Below, piece after piece: positions 29,159 to 39,930 of a stretch of DNA of 45,801 nt. A model generated the notes under the pieces. It searched no databases. It was given only the letters and a program-made list of their open reading frames with translations, and was not told the origin of the DNA. The position numbers were made by a program, and so were the translations under genes. The stretch's first letter is position 1, and each line of letters opens with the position of its first letter. The DNA comes from an uncultured Lachnospiraceae bacterium (GTDB lineage Bacteria; Bacillota; Clostridia; Lachnospirales; Lachnospiraceae): NCBI GenBank assembly GCA_947175175.1, contig CAMWLV010000010.1:1-45801 (forward strand), read 5' to 3'.

Positions 29159-29701
29159 CTATACAAAATATTTCTGCAAAAAGCTCCCCAGCCCAGCTTT
29201 CTCAATATTGTTCTGGAACAGTTCCCTGCCAGAACAGCTTATTACCATTCGTTCCGATTCTTTTTTCTGACCGACTTCCTCCAGATACCACTCGCAATCA
29301 GACTCGGACTCGTATGGTATGGACAAAGTATTCCCTTCCAGAAATGTAATTTCCATGTGATCCTCCATAAAATCCACTTTTTCCACATCGATCAGGTTCT
29401 GATACCGCAGCCTTGCCAACTCACAAGCCAGCAGACAATCTGCGCTCTCTCCCCCATTTCCAAATGTTTCTGCTTTTGCCATCCATTCCTCTTTCTTCCC
29501 AAACCAGCACGGCGCATCAATGCGCAATGCCATAGGTATTCTAATATTATAATACTGTTGGTTTCTCTCACAGCAAAAACCCTGTTCAAAGAAAAGACTG
29601 AATATTTCACCGTAACAGAACTCTACCATTCTTGCACCTGTCAGGAGCTTTTGCAGGTTCTGCTTTTCAACAGCATATTCCTCTCTTAGACTTCCCGCCA
29701 T
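29159..29701 (-). CDS. hypothetical protein
   Basis: Complete ORF with strong RBS AAAGGAGG upstream of the MAGSLREEYAVEKQ start; no family recognised. Confidence 0.6.
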   Translation of the reverse strand: MAGSLREEYAVEKQNLQKLLTGARMVEFCYGEIFSLFFEQGFCCERNQQYYNIRIPMALRIDAPCWFGKKEEWMAKAETFGNGGESADCLLACELARLRYQNLIDVEKVDFMEDHMEITFLEGNTLSIPYESESDCEWYLEEVGQKKESERMVISCSGRELFQNNIEKAGLGSFLQKYFV

Positions 29702-29757
29702 AAATATCCTGCCTCCTTTAAACAATTCCTTATCAGTTTAACACAATCATTCCATTA

Positions 29758-29792
29758 TGAAAACCCCCAGAGCGGCTAATCCGTCTGGGGGT
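29758..29792 (-). terminator. Rho-independent terminator distal to glgP
   Basis: Minus strand ACCCCCAGA...TCTGGGGGTTTTC. Confidence 0.8.
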
Positions 29793-29813
29793 GCAGTTCA
29801 TCACTCTATTATA

Positions 29814-29973
29814 TTAGGAATCTTCAAGAAATAACCTGATAGTCTGACTTGCCTAAATCCGCACAGTCTGCGTTGTCATCAGTCGCCGTAGCCCGCTACG
29901 ACTCCCTCTTCCGCCTTGCCTGCACGAATTTATTCTGCGCCATACTATCATGTTATTTCTTTACGATTCCTTA
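29814..29973. repeat. MITE-like element copy 3 (160 bp)
   Basis: 30-bp terminal inverted repeats TTAGGAATCTTCAAGAAATAACCTGATAGT vs TAAGGAATCGTAAAGAAATAACATGATAGT (26/30 match by eye); internal hairpin GTAGCccGCTAC. Confidence 0.8.
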
Positions 29974-32241
29974 GTTCAGCTTCCAGATGTCCCTGTTGTA
30001 CTCCTCAATCGTTCTGTCTGATGAGAAGAAACCTGCCTTTGCGATATTTACAAGCATCATCTTCTCCCACTTTGCCTCATCCTTGTAGTCCTCGAACATC
30101 TTATCCTTTGTAGCGATATAGTCCTCAAGATCTAAGAGTGTCATAAACCAGTCTTTGTTGATAAGCTCATTCTTCAATCTGTGCAGGCGCTCCTCATTGC
30201 CGACTTTCACCACTTCGCTGCTTGTGATAAAGTCAACTGCCTCCCTGATCACACTGCTCTTGTCATAAAAACTCCTTGCCACATAGTCAGCCTTCGCATA
30301 GTGCTCAATTACCTGCTCTGATTTCTCTCCGAAGATATAGATGTTGTCATCACCCACAAGCTCATGAATTTCAACGTTTGCACCGTCACTTGTTCCAAGT
30401 GTCACAGCACCGTTTAACATAAACTTCATGTTGCCTGTACCGCTTGCCTCCTTTGATGCCAGTGAAATCTGCTCAGAGATATCACATGCCGGTATGAGCT
30501 TCTCTGCATAGCTTACATTGTAGTTCTCAACCATCACAACCTTCATGTAATCCTTGACATCAGGATCATTGTTTACTATCTCCTCCAGGCACAACAGTAA
30601 GTGAATGATATCCTGTGCGATAATGTATGCCGGCGCTGCCTTAGCACCAAAAATAAATGTAATTGGTGTGGAAGGCTTCCTGCCGCCCTTAATCTCCAGA
30701 TATTTGTGAATAATATAGAGCGCATTCATCTGCTGACGCTTATACTCATGCAGTCTCTTAACCTGGATATCAAAGATTGATTCTGGATTGATGTCCTGTC
30801 CCTCGTTCTCCTTGAGATATACTGCAAGTTCTTCCTTCTTGGTCTTCTTGATCGCCTTAATTTCTTTTAAGAGTGCTGCATCATCCAAATGATCCATCAA
30901 CTTCTCAAGCTCTGCTGCATCCTTCTTGTAGCTGGCTCCGATTGTCTTGGTAATGCATGCCGCAAGCTCTCTGTTGCAGGACAAAAGCCATCTTCTGAAG
31001 GTAATACCATTTGTCTTGTTGTTAAACTTCTCAGGATAGATCTTGTAGAAATTGTTCAACTCTGTATTTTTCAGAATCTCCGTATGTATCGCAGCAACAC
31101 CATTTACAGAGAAACCATAGTGGATATCAATATGAGCCATGTGCACACGCATGTTGTCGTCAATAATCTGCACACTGGGATCTTTATACTTAATGGAAGC
31201 TCTCTTGTCTAACTCCCAGATGATTGGCATCAGCTGTGGAACGACCTTCTGCAGGTACTTTACAGGCCACTTCTCAAGCGCTTCCGCAAGAATTGTGTGG
31301 TTTGTGTATGCACAGGTCTTACTCACAACATCAATCGCCTCGTCCATGTCAAATCCTTCGTCCTCTGTGAGGATACGGATCAACTCAGGAATAACCATTG
31401 TTGGGTGTGTGTCGTTGATCTGAATCACTGCATGATCATACATCTTGTGAAGATCATAGCCGTTGTCCTTCATCTCTTTCAAGATCAGCTGTGCACCGTT
31501 GCATACCATGAAATACTGCTGGTAAATGCGGAGCTGGTGACCTGCCTCGTCAGAATCGTCAGGATATAAGAACAATGTAAGATTCTTGTCGATATCTGCC
31601 TTGTCAAAATCAATGCCATCTTTCACAATGCTCTCATCGATCGTCTCGATATCAAACAAATGAAGCTTGTTCATGCCCTGCTCATATCCGATCACGTCGA
31701 TATCGTACAGTCTGGACATTACTTTCTTCTTTCCGAAGTATACGGGGAAAGAAATATCTGTCTTGGTAAGCCATGACTGCTCCTCAATCCAGTCATTTTT
31801 CTCCGCTGTCTGCTGTCTGTCTTTAAAAACCTGTTTGAACAGTCCAAAATGATAATTCAGACCGATACCGTCTCCAGGAAGCCCAAGGCTTGCAATGGAA
31901 TCCAGGAAACATGCCGCAAGTCTTCCAAGACCACCATTCCCAAGTGATGGTTCTGGCTCTACCTCCTCGATGCGGCTAAGCTCCTTGCCCTCCTCCTTGA
32001 GCGCCGTGTTGAGCTCCTCATAGATGCCAAGGTTGATCAGGTTGTTTGACAACAGTTTTCCAATCAGGAACTCAGCAGAGATATAATAAATCTTCTTACT
32101 TCCCTTGATCACGCCTTTTCCATTCATCATGTCCTTTGTCATGTTGAGAATCGCGAAATAAAGCTGGCTGTCATCGAGTTCCTTGATTCCCTTTCCATAC
32201 ATTTTCTGTGCTACTGCTTCCAAATTTGCTTTTACGTTCAT
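29971..32241 (-). CDS. glgP: Glycogen/alpha-glucan phosphorylase (GT35)
   Basis: [79 protein letters not shown]. Confidence 0.95.
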   Translation of the reverse strand: MNVKANLEAVAQKMYGKGIKELDDSQLYFAILNMTKDMMNGKGVIKGSKKIYYISAEFLIGKLLSNNLINLGIYEELNTALKEEGKELSRIEEVEPEPSLGNGGLGRLAACFLDSIASLGLPGDGIGLNYHFGLFKQVFKDRQQTAEKNDWIEEQSWLTKTDISFPVYFGKKKVMSRLYDIDVIGYEQGMNKLHLFDIETIDESIVKDGIDFDKADIDKNLTLFLYPDDSDEAGHQLRIYQQYFMVCNGAQLILKEMKDNGYDLHKMYDHAVIQINDTHPTMVIPELIRILTEDEGFDMDEAIDVVSKTCAYTNHTILAEALEKWPVKYLQKVVPQLMPIIWELDKRASIKYKDPSVQIIDDNMRVHMAHIDIHYGFSVNGVAAIHTEILKNTELNNFYKIYPEKFNNKTNGITFRRWLLSCNRELAACITKTIGASYKKDAAELEKLMDHLDDAALLKEIKAIKKTKKEELAVYLKENEGQDINPESIFDIQVKRLHEYKRQQMNALYIIHKYLEIKGGRKPSTPITFIFGAKAAPAYIIAQDIIHLLLCLEEIVNNDPDVKDYMKVVMVENYNVSYAEKLIPACDISEQISLASKEASGTGNMKFMLNGAVTLGTSDGANVEIHELVGDDNIYIFGEKSEQVIEHYAKADYVARSFYDKSSVIREAVDFITSSEVVKVGNEERLHRLKNELINKDWFMTLLDLEDYIATKDKMFEDYKDEAKWEKMMLVNIAKAGFFSSDRTIEEYNRDIWKLN

Positions 32242-32368
32242 ATGTTTACTCCTTTTCCGCTGCGATATGCAGCATTTTCATGATACATTGATCGTTTCTT
32301 AACGAATTGATGTCAATAAATCGTTTTCATTATTATATTGTTGTGTAACTTTTAAGTTCTTAACATTT

Positions 32369-33370
32369 TTATGAAATCACATCCAGATATTTAATGCGAA
32401 TCAATTTGTGGGGCACCACGATATCCTGTCCGCTCCCGCCTTCCATCAACCGCGAGAGCTCTTCCACTGCACTGGCTGCTATTTTCTGAAAATCCTGTCT
32501 CACTGTGTGCATCTGTTTTCCCGCGTATCCCATCAGGCTCACTCCGTCGAATCCACACACTGGTCTGTAGATATCCATATCGATCAACGCTTTCATCGCA
32601 CCGATCGCCATCAGGTCTGATGCACAAATGATCGCGTCCTTGCTTCCCGCGTACTGCATTGTCAGCTTTCTCGCCTCAAGCTCACTGAAATTTCCTGTCC
32701 TGACCAGAACCTTCAATCCCAGCTCATCCGCTAGTCTGTTCATTCCATTCAAGCGCTCTTCTGACACATATCCATTTTTCTTTCCAGATAGATATAAGAT
32801 TTTTTTGTAAGTTTTTCCCTCCAAAAATTTCTTTGCAACTTCGTACTGCGCCTTTGTATTGTCAATGTGGATACTTGATGTGTTTTCACTGACTCCTGGA
32901 GCATCGATCAGCACACTCTTAAACTTACTGCTCTCCACCAGCTGCCTTAATGTGATGTCCTCCTTGGAAATGTCACATATGACCAGACCTTCTATGCCCT
33001 GTGACTGAAAATACCGGGTCATCTCCTCTACGTTCATCTCGGCAATCATGGTAAAAAACACAGTAATGATATCCATGCCCTTCTCTTTTGCTTTGTTGAT
33101 CGCCCCGATAATATACTGCATCGGAATCTCGTCTACTGTCTGTGCATGTCTGTTTGCGTCGAGCACCAGTGCAACCCTCCCAGTCTTCTTGGAGGATAAC
33201 GCTGAGGCAATGGTATTGGGCACAAATCCAAGTTCTGCAATCGCCGCATTTACCTTTTCCTTTGTCTCATCACTTACATTTGGATAATGGTTCAACACCT
33301 TTGAGACTGTCGAGATCGCCACACCTGCCTGCTTTGCCACATCCCTTATGGAAACCAATTCATACATCAC
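32369..33370 (-). CDS. LacI family transcriptional regulator
   Basis: VSIRDVAKQAGVAISTVSKVLNHYPNVSDETKEKV. Confidence 0.92.
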   Translation of the reverse strand: MMYELVSIRDVAKQAGVAISTVSKVLNHYPNVSDETKEKVNAAIAELGFVPNTIASALSSKKTGRVALVLDANRHAQTVDEIPMQYIIGAINKAKEKGMDIITVFFTMIAEMNVEEMTRYFQSQGIEGLVICDISKEDITLRQLVESSKFKSVLIDAPGVSENTSSIHIDNTKAQYEVAKKFLEGKTYKKILYLSGKKNGYVSEERLNGMNRLADELGLKVLVRTGNFSELEARKLTMQYAGSKDAIICASDLMAIGAMKALIDMDIYRPVCGFDGVSLMGYAGKQMHTVRQDFQKIAASAVEELSRLMEGGSGQDIVVPHKLIRIKYLDVIS

Positions 33371-33426
33371 CTTCTTTTGCCACTCTGTTTTTAATTTTAG
33401 AATCTTTGTTGCAAGGATTTTGCTAA

Positions 33427-33452
33427 GAAAACGTTTTCCAGAAAACGTTTTC
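33427..33452. promoter_or_regulatory. Tandem palindromic LacI-type operators
   Basis: Two perfect GAAAACGTTTTC palindromes (33427-33438 and 33441-33452), centres 14 bp apart, upstream of the LacI gene. Confidence 0.8.
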
Positions 33453-33465
33453 TTTATAATACAAT

Positions 33466-33495
33466 AAAAATAACGGTTTGTCTACCGTTATTTTT
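33466..33495. terminator. Terminator after cheY
   Basis: AAAAATAACGGT-ttgtct-ACCGTTATTTTT. Confidence 0.85.
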
Positions 33496-33517
33496 AATTT
33501 TTCCAATTTTTATTATT

Positions 33518-33877
33518 TTATCCCAAAACCCTTTTCAGCGCAGCAATCAATCTGTCCTTCTCAAAGGGCTTTACGATGAAATCTTTCGCACCGTTCTGAA
33601 TTGCCTGCGCCACCATTGCCTGCTGCCCCATCGCGGAACAGATGATGACTCTTGCATTTGGATCATACTCTTTCATGCGCTTCAATGCATCTACACCATT
33701 CATTTCCGGCATGGTAATGTCAAGCATAACAACGTCTGGCTGAAGCTCCATATATTTCTGCACAGCCTCCACACCGTTTCCTGCCTCACCTGCAACTGTA
33801 TACCCCTCTGGTTCGATCATCTTCTTGATCGTCATCCTCATAAAAGATGCATCATCCACGATTAACACTCTTGCCAT
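33518..33877 (-). CDS. CheY-like single-domain response regulator
   Basis: MARVLIVDDASFMRMTIKKMIEPEGY, PDVVMLDITMPEMNGVDAL, VIICSAMGQ, KDFIVKPF. Confidence 0.93.
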   Translation of the reverse strand: MARVLIVDDASFMRMTIKKMIEPEGYTVAGEAGNGVEAVQKYMELQPDVVMLDITMPEMNGVDALKRMKEYDPNARVIICSAMGQQAMVAQAIQNGAKDFIVKPFEKDRLIAALKRVLG

Positions 33878-33900
33878 CTTTTCCATCTCCTATCCTTAAT

Positions 33901-36012
33901 CTAATACTTATCAACAATTGCAATCACAACCGACCTTGGATACATGACAAACGTATCACTTGTTATCCATTTTGTCAACTCATGATAATCCGTATCTGCT
34001 GTATGCTCAAACTCTGTGTTCATGATAACGCGCCATTTTCTGCCAAGCGGAAGGTAGGGAAGCTGTACCTCCGCCTTCTCCCAGAACGCATTGATACCGA
34101 TATAGATGATATCGTCCTCGCGGTTGCCCTCTGTACGCCCGGCAAACATAATGCCGATCGTGCGCGTATCCGGTCCACAGTTGCTGTTCCATGCTGTCTT
34201 ATTATGTATGGAAACCTCTGGGAAACCGCAGCCGCTTGGTCCGGAACGTCCTCTCAATATTGGGTGTTTCTTGCGCAGGCTGATCATGAACTTGCAGAAT
34301 TCAAACATCTCATTATACTCTTCTTTGCGGTTCCAGTCAAGCCATGATATGATATTGTCCTGACAGTATGCGTTGTTGTTGCCAAACTGCGTGTTGCAGA
34401 ATTCGTCTCCTGCGAGGAACATCGCAGACCCCCTGCTGCACATCAGTATCGCAAATGCATTTTTACGCAGACGGTTTCGCAATGTCAGCACTTCCGGATC
34501 ATCTGTGTCACCCTCCACGCCGCAGTTCCAGCTATTATTGTCGTTCGCCCCGTCCGTATTGTTCCAGCCGTTTTTCTCATTGTGCTTATGATTGTATGCG
34601 TACATATCGTACAGCGTAAAACCGTCGTGGCAGTTTAAGAAATTGACCGTGGCGTTCTCTCCGCGGTTCTCCTTCCCATAGAGATCAAGAGAACCTGTGA
34701 TCCGGTTGATCGCAGCCTGTGCCATACCATAATCGCCTTTCAGGAAGCATCGCATATCATCGCGGTATCTTCCATTCCACTCTGCCCAGCGGTTCCATGA
34801 AGGGAAACTTCCCACCTGATAAAGTCCGCCGGCATCCCACGCCTCAGCGATCAGCTTCACACTTCCAAGCACTGGATCAAACGCAAGACTCTGCAGAAGC
34901 GGCGGCTTGCTCATCGGGGAACCGTCCTCATTTCGTCCCATGATGGAGGCAAGGTCAAAACGGAAGCCGTCCACTCTGTAAGACACAACCCAATAACGCA
35001 GACATTCTAGGATAAACTGCTGCACAATCGGGTGATTACAGTTCATAACATTGCCACACCCGCTGAAATTGTAATACGTTCCATCGGGAGTCAGCATATA
35101 ATAAATGTTATTGTCAATTCCCTTGAAGGAAAAACACGGCCCCAGCTCATTGCCTTCTGCTGTATGGTTAAACACAACATCAAGAATGACCTCTATGCCA
35201 TTCGCATTCAGCTCATGAATCAGACTCCTAAACTCATTGCTCGCCTTGCCCGGCCGCGTGTCCGAAGCGTAGGAAATATTGGGAGAAAAAAAGCACACTG
35301 GGCTGTAACCCCAGTAATTGAGCAGCTTCTCGCCGTCCACAACCCGCACATCTTCCATCTCGTCAAACTCGAAGACCGGCATCAGCTCCACTGCATTGAC
35401 GCCCAGCTCCAGAAGGTATGGTATCTTCTCCCGAATCCCCTCATAGGTTCCCCTGTGCTCTACCCCCGAAGACTGATCCTGTGTGAATCCTCTCACATGC
35501 ATTTCATAGATGATCATGTCTTTTGGCTCTAAGCTGGTATTCTTGAAATTTCCCCAGTCATAACCACTGTCCACCACTCTCGCCTTGTACATACGTTCGG
35601 AGATCGGTCTTTCCTCACCCCAGATTTCCTGACCTGCAACAGACTTTGCATAAGGGTCCAGAATGTATTTTGTCTTGTCAAACAACAGCCCCTTGCTGAC
35701 ATTGTACTCCCCATCAAACTGGTATGCATACTCAAACTCCCTGGGTTTCAGGCCATATACCACCATGGAATATGTGCCGCCCATGCGACAGGATTCCGGA
35801 AACGGCAAGATCGCATAAGGCTCATGTTCCCCTACATGAAAAAGACAGAGGCTGCAGGATTTTGCTCCATTGGAATGAATCGTAAAATTCACTCCCTCAT
35901 CTACTCTGATTGCACCGTTTTCCAAAAACTTTCCAGGCCGGATCGGAAAACCGGCCACCTCATCTGTAGGCGGATAATATTTTCTCTCTAGCCCCGAACC
36001 GATGTATACCAT
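33901..36012 (-). CDS. glgX: Glycogen debranching enzyme / isoamylase-type GH13
   Basis: MIIYEMHVRGFTQDQSSGV, VILDVVFNHTAEG, YRVDGFRFDLASIMGR, LIAEAWDAGGLYQVG, NFLNCHDGFTLYDM. Confidence 0.88.
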   Translation of the reverse strand: MVYIGSGLERKYYPPTDEVAGFPIRPGKFLENGAIRVDEGVNFTIHSNGAKSCSLCLFHVGEHEPYAILPFPESCRMGGTYSMVVYGLKPREFEYAYQFDGEYNVSKGLLFDKTKYILDPYAKSVAGQEIWGEERPISERMYKARVVDSGYDWGNFKNTSLEPKDMIIYEMHVRGFTQDQSSGVEHRGTYEGIREKIPYLLELGVNAVELMPVFEFDEMEDVRVVDGEKLLNYWGYSPVCFFSPNISYASDTRPGKASNEFRSLIHELNANGIEVILDVVFNHTAEGNELGPCFSFKGIDNNIYYMLTPDGTYYNFSGCGNVMNCNHPIVQQFILECLRYWVVSYRVDGFRFDLASIMGRNEDGSPMSKPPLLQSLAFDPVLGSVKLIAEAWDAGGLYQVGSFPSWNRWAEWNGRYRDDMRCFLKGDYGMAQAAINRITGSLDLYGKENRGENATVNFLNCHDGFTLYDMYAYNHKHNEKNGWNNTDGANDNNSWNCGVEGDTDDPEVLTLRNRLRKNAFAILMCSRGSAMFLAGDEFCNTQFGNNNAYCQDNIISWLDWNRKEEYNEMFEFCKFMISLRKKHPILRGRSGPSGCGFPEVSIHNKTAWNSNCGPDTRTIGIMFAGRTEGNREDDIIYIGINAFWEKAEVQLPYLPLGRKWRVIMNTEFEHTADTDYHELTKWITSDTFVMYPRSVVIAIVDKY

Positions 36013-36284
36013 AATTAACAATCCTCCCTTTACTTCATTCTACCTGACCATTCATGCAGCATTTAAAATCCATAAATTAACCCCTGTCATCTCTCTATGA
36101 ATTTCGAAAGCAAAAAATGCGTATATACATTGATTTTACATGATTTTACAAAATGACGCAACGCCCCAAAAAATTTTACACATTTTTACTACAAAAGTGC
36201 ACTATCTGCTCTTGATTTTTGTAAAAGTTTTATCCCTTAAAAATATGTTTTTTATCAAAATAACCTATAAAATGACACATACAA

Positions 36285-36325
36285 AAGGGCTCTCTGGCAA
36301 TATCAATTATTGTCAGAGAGCCCTT
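36285..36325 (-). terminator. Terminator after kduI
   Basis: AAGGGCTCTCTG ... CAGAGAGCCCTT 12-bp perfect stem with T-rich tail on the minus strand. Confidence 0.85.
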
Positions 36326-36331
36326 GGATCA

Positions 36332-37192
36332 CTACATCAAATCCTGCATGCGCACTCCGTCCATGTCGTCAAAGTCCTGATTTTCTCCCACCATACCCCA
36401 TATAAAGGTATATGCGCGGCTGCCGCTTCCCGAGTGGATCGACCAGCTCGGCGAGATCACAGCTTGTTCATTCCTCATGACAATATGTCTTGTCTCCTGT
36501 GGCTCACCCATGTAATGCATCACAAATGCATCCTCAGGCATGTCGAAATATAGATAAACCTCCATACGTCTGTCATGTGTGTGGCATGGCATCGTATTCC
36601 ATACACTTCCCGGCCTCAGTGCCGTCATGCCCATGACGAGCTGGCAGCTCTCAACCTGTCCGGGAAGAATGTACTTGTTGATCACCCTGTGGTTTGCGTC
36701 CTCAAGGCAGCCAAGCTCCACCTTGTTCTCGTCCTTGATGATCACAACGTCGTCCGATGCCTCGCCTTGCGGTTTGATCAGCTTGGTCGGATAGGTCTTG
36801 TGTGCAGGTGCACTGTTTAAGTAAAATTTTGCCGGGTTATTCGCATCGACGGACTCAAACGTGATATCCTTGGAGCCCATGCCGATGTACATGCCTTCCT
36901 TATGTCCCACTTCGTATTTTTTGCCGTCGATCGTAATGATACCTGCCGGTCCGATATTGATAACGCCAAGCTCACGTCTCTGGCAGAAGAACTCTGCACG
37001 GAGTTCGTCCCCGGCAGTCAGCGCGATCGGCTCTACCGGCACTGCCGAACCTGTGATGATGCGGTCAATGTGGCTGTACACGAGTTTGATCTCGCCAGTC
37101 TTGAACAGATCATCGATCAGAAACTCCTCTCTGAGTCTCTCTGTCGTGTAGTACTTTACGTCCTTTGGTGAAGCAGCTGTTCTCAATTCCAT
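36332..37192 (-). CDS. kduI: 5-dehydro-4-deoxy-D-glucuronate isomerase
   Basis: MELRTAASPKDVKYYTTERLREEFLID, CHTHDRRMEVYLYFD, PSWSIHSGSGSRAYTFIWGM. Confidence 0.95.
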   Translation of the reverse strand: MELRTAASPKDVKYYTTERLREEFLIDDLFKTGEIKLVYSHIDRIITGSAVPVEPIALTAGDELRAEFFCQRRELGVINIGPAGIITIDGKKYEVGHKEGMYIGMGSKDITFESVDANNPAKFYLNSAPAHKTYPTKLIKPQGEASDDVVIIKDENKVELGCLEDANHRVINKYILPGQVESCQLVMGMTALRPGSVWNTMPCHTHDRRMEVYLYFDMPEDAFVMHYMGEPQETRHIVMRNEQAVISPSWSIHSGSGSRAYTFIWGMVGENQDFDDMDGVRMQDLM

Positions 37193-37355
37193 GATTCATT
37201 TACCTTCCTTTTAAGATTATTTATAATGTGTTTCAAATTTATATTAATGTACTGTAAGTACTTACATTTTATCGCAGCACTGTTAAATAGTCAATAAAAT
37301 ATTCCCACTTTCACTTGATTTTCAGTTATTTTCATAATATAATTAGATAAATATA

Positions 37356-37369
37356 TGGTAGCGCTTTCA
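37356..37369 (-). promoter_or_regulatory. Candidate CRE / LacI-type operator
   Basis: Minus strand TGAAAGCGCTACCA, one mismatch from CRE consensus TGWAANCGNTNWCA, in the kduI/LacI divergent region. Confidence 0.6.
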
Positions 37370-37422
37370 TAGTTTGTTACATTTAAATTTATTACTTCAT
37401 TCAGGGAAAGGTGGATACTCTC

Positions 37423-38427
37423 ATGACAATATACGATGTTTCCGAGAAAGCCGGTGTATCCATAGCAACTGTATCGCGCGTGTTAAACGGTTCCGACAAC
37501 GTCAGTGCCCAGACACGCCAAAAGGTTCTGGCAGTGATCGAGGCATGCGATTACACGCCGAACGCTTTTGCAAGAGGACTTGGCTTAAACTCAATGAATA
37601 CGATTGGCATTCTGTGTGCCGACTCTTCCGACTTATATCTTGCCAATGCCATATACTATATCGAGCAGGAATTGAGGGAGAACAACTACAACTGTATCCT
37701 CTGCTGTACGGGCTACAAACTTGAGGACAAACAGAAATACCTGAATCTTCTCGTCAACAAAAAGGTTGACAGTGTGATTCTCGTGGGCTCCAATTTTGTT
37801 GCAGACAACGACTCCGAGAATGACTATATCCGAGAAGCTGCGGGTGAAATCCCAATCCTTTTGTTAAATGCGGACTTTGACTGTGAAAATGTGTACTGCA
37901 GCCTCTGTGACGACTTTAAGTCGACCATGCAGGCTACTTCCTATATTATTGAGACAGGCATCGAGGATATTCTTTATCTATATAACTCAAAGTCTTTCTC
38001 TGCCCTGAGAAAGCTATCCGGATACCAGAGCGCACTCACCCAGAAGGGACTCCCGCTCCGCATGGAGTACATGCAGTATTTTCCGGGTAACCACGCCAAT
38101 CTTCCGGCAATCGCAGACTTTCTGACAGATCTTGACAGTTCCCTCAGATATAAGGCTGTTGTTGCTGCGGACGATAATCTTGCCATCGGTGCCGTCAAGT
38201 TTGCGCACAAAAAAGGATTGTCCATGCCAGATGAGCTGTCCATTGTCGGCTATAACAACTCCATACTCAGCACCTGCTGTGAACCGGAGCTGACCAGTGT
38301 CGACAACCGTCTCGAAACCCTGTGTCATCATATCGTAAAAACGCTGATCGGCATACTCAACAATAAAGAAATGCCCCAGAAAGTCATCTTCTCGGGCGAA
38401 CTGATTAAAAGAGGCACAACTCTTTAA
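37423..38427 (+). CDS. LacI family transcriptional regulator
   Basis: MTIYDVSEKAGVSIATVSRVLNGSDNVSAQTRQKV; RBS AAAGGTGG; divergent from kduI and upstream of uxaC. Confidence 0.92.
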   Translation: MTIYDVSEKAGVSIATVSRVLNGSDNVSAQTRQKVLAVIEACDYTPNAFARGLGLNSMNTIGILCADSSDLYLANAIYYIEQELRENNYNCILCCTGYKLEDKQKYLNLLVNKKVDSVILVGSNFVADNDSENDYIREAAGEIPILLLNADFDCENVYCSLCDDFKSTMQATSYIIETGIEDILYLYNSKSFSALRKLSGYQSALTQKGLPLRMEYMQYFPGNHANLPAIADFLTDLDSSLRYKAVVAADDNLAIGAVKFAHKKGLSMPDELSIVGYNNSILSTCCEPELTSVDNRLETLCHHIVKTLIGILNNKEMPQKVIFSGELIKRGTTL

Positions 38428-38460
38428 TAATATATTATAAATAAAAATGGAGGAATCAAC

Positions 38461-39876
38461 ATGAAATCTTTTATGGATAAGGACTTTTTGCTCCAGACCA
38501 AGACGGCGAGCGACCTTTTTCACAACTATGCAGAGAAGACACCTGTGCTCGACTACCACTGCCACATCAATCCAGCTGAGATCGCAAACAACCGCAAGTT
38601 TGACAACATCACGCAGGTATGGCTTGGGGGCGACCACTACAAATGGCGCTTTATGCGCTCCTGCGGTGTAGACGAGAAATTCATCACAGGTGATGCATCG
38701 GACAAGGAAAAATTCTTCAAATGGGCTAAGTGTGTGGGCAAGGCGATCGGCAATCCGCTCTTCCACTGGACGCACCTCGAGCTGCAGCGGTATTTCGGTT
38801 ACACAGGCGTCCTCAACAAGAAAACTGCTGAGGAAGTATGGAACCTCTGCAACGAGAAGCTCAAGGATGACAGTATGAGCGTGCGCGGCCTGATCAAAAC
38901 CTCAAATGTCACACTGATCTGCACAACAGACGATCCAATTGATTCGCTTGAATACCACAAGCAGATTGCGGCTGACGATACCTTTGATGTACAGGTACTC
39001 CCCGCATGGAGACCTGACAAAGCGATGAATATCGAGAAGCCTGACTATTTTGACTATCTCGCAAAACTCGCTGACGTAAGCGGTGTTGCCATCAACACAT
39101 TCGCAGATCTGAAGAACGCACTGCTGAACAGGCTTGACTTCTTCGCTTCCATGGGCTGTTCTGTGTCTGACCATGCACTGGAATATGTAATGTACCAGCC
39201 TGCTTCCGATGACGAAATCGAAGCGATCTTTGCCAAGAGAAAGAGCGGCGCGGCTGTCACAAGACAGGAGGAACTTCAGTACAAGACTGCATTTATGCTC
39301 TTCGTTGGAAAGCAGTACCACAGATTAAATTGGGTAATGCAGCTTCACTATGGCTGTAAGAGAGACAATAATACACTGCGCTATGACCAGTTAGGTCCTG
39401 ACACCGGATATGACTGTATCAACAATTATGCTCCTTCCGCGGAACTTGCTGACTTCCTGAACGCACTCATCAAGACAGACGAGCTTCCAAAGACGATAAT
39501 CTACAGCCTGAACCCGAATGACAACCAGGCAATCGGCACGATCCTTGGCTGCTTCCAAGATTCCACTGCATGTGCTAAGATCCAGCAGGGCAGTGCATGG
39601 TGGTTCAACGATCACAAGACCGGTATGCAGGATCAGATGATCTCTCTTGCAAACCTTGGAAACCTCTCCGGCTTTGTCGGCATGCTGACAGACTCCAGAA
39701 GCTTCCTCTCCTACACCAGACACGAGTATTTCAGAAGGATTATGTGCAATTTAGTCGGAAACTGGGTAGAGGACGGAGAATTCCCTGAGGATATGGAGAT
39801 TCTTGAAGAGATTGTAAAGGGAATTTCTTATAATAATGCAGTGAACTATTTTGGATTTGATTTAAAGACTGTATAA
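38461..39876 (+). CDS. uxaC: Glucuronate isomerase
   Basis: FMDKDFLLQTKTASDLFHNYAEKTPVLDYHCHINPAEIANN; LPAWRPDKAM; RHEYFRRIMCNLVGNWVEDGE. Confidence 0.95.
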   Translation: MKSFMDKDFLLQTKTASDLFHNYAEKTPVLDYHCHINPAEIANNRKFDNITQVWLGGDHYKWRFMRSCGVDEKFITGDASDKEKFFKWAKCVGKAIGNPLFHWTHLELQRYFGYTGVLNKKTAEEVWNLCNEKLKDDSMSVRGLIKTSNVTLICTTDDPIDSLEYHKQIAADDTFDVQVLPAWRPDKAMNIEKPDYFDYLAKLADVSGVAINTFADLKNALLNRLDFFASMGCSVSDHALEYVMYQPASDDEIEAIFAKRKSGAAVTRQEELQYKTAFMLFVGKQYHRLNWVMQLHYGCKRDNNTLRYDQLGPDTGYDCINNYAPSAELADFLNALIKTDELPKTIIYSLNPNDNQAIGTILGCFQDSTACAKIQQGSAWWFNDHKTGMQDQMISLANLGNLSGFVGMLTDSRSFLSYTRHEYFRRIMCNLVGNWVEDGEFPEDMEILEEIVKGISYNNAVNYFGFDLKTV

Positions 39877-39894
39877 TTATACACCAAATAGGGA

Positions 39895-39930
39895 GGCTGC
39901 CGCACTAATCAACGTGCGGCAGCCCTTTTT
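39895..39930. terminator. Convergent terminator uxaC / histidine kinase
   Basis: GGCTGCCGCAC-taatcaac-GTGCGGCAGCC followed by CTTTTT, overlapping the histidine kinase stop codon. Confidence 0.85.

Noticed and set aside
38014-38775. 253-aa minus-strand ORF over LacI/uxaC
   Set aside because: Overlaps two confidently called genes on the other strand; shadow ORF.
12305-39924. GGCTGCCGCA...TGCGGCAGCC stems at 12.3 and 39.9 kb as a mobile repeat
   Set aside because: Only the stem core is shared and both have T-tracts; best read as ordinary terminators of a common type.
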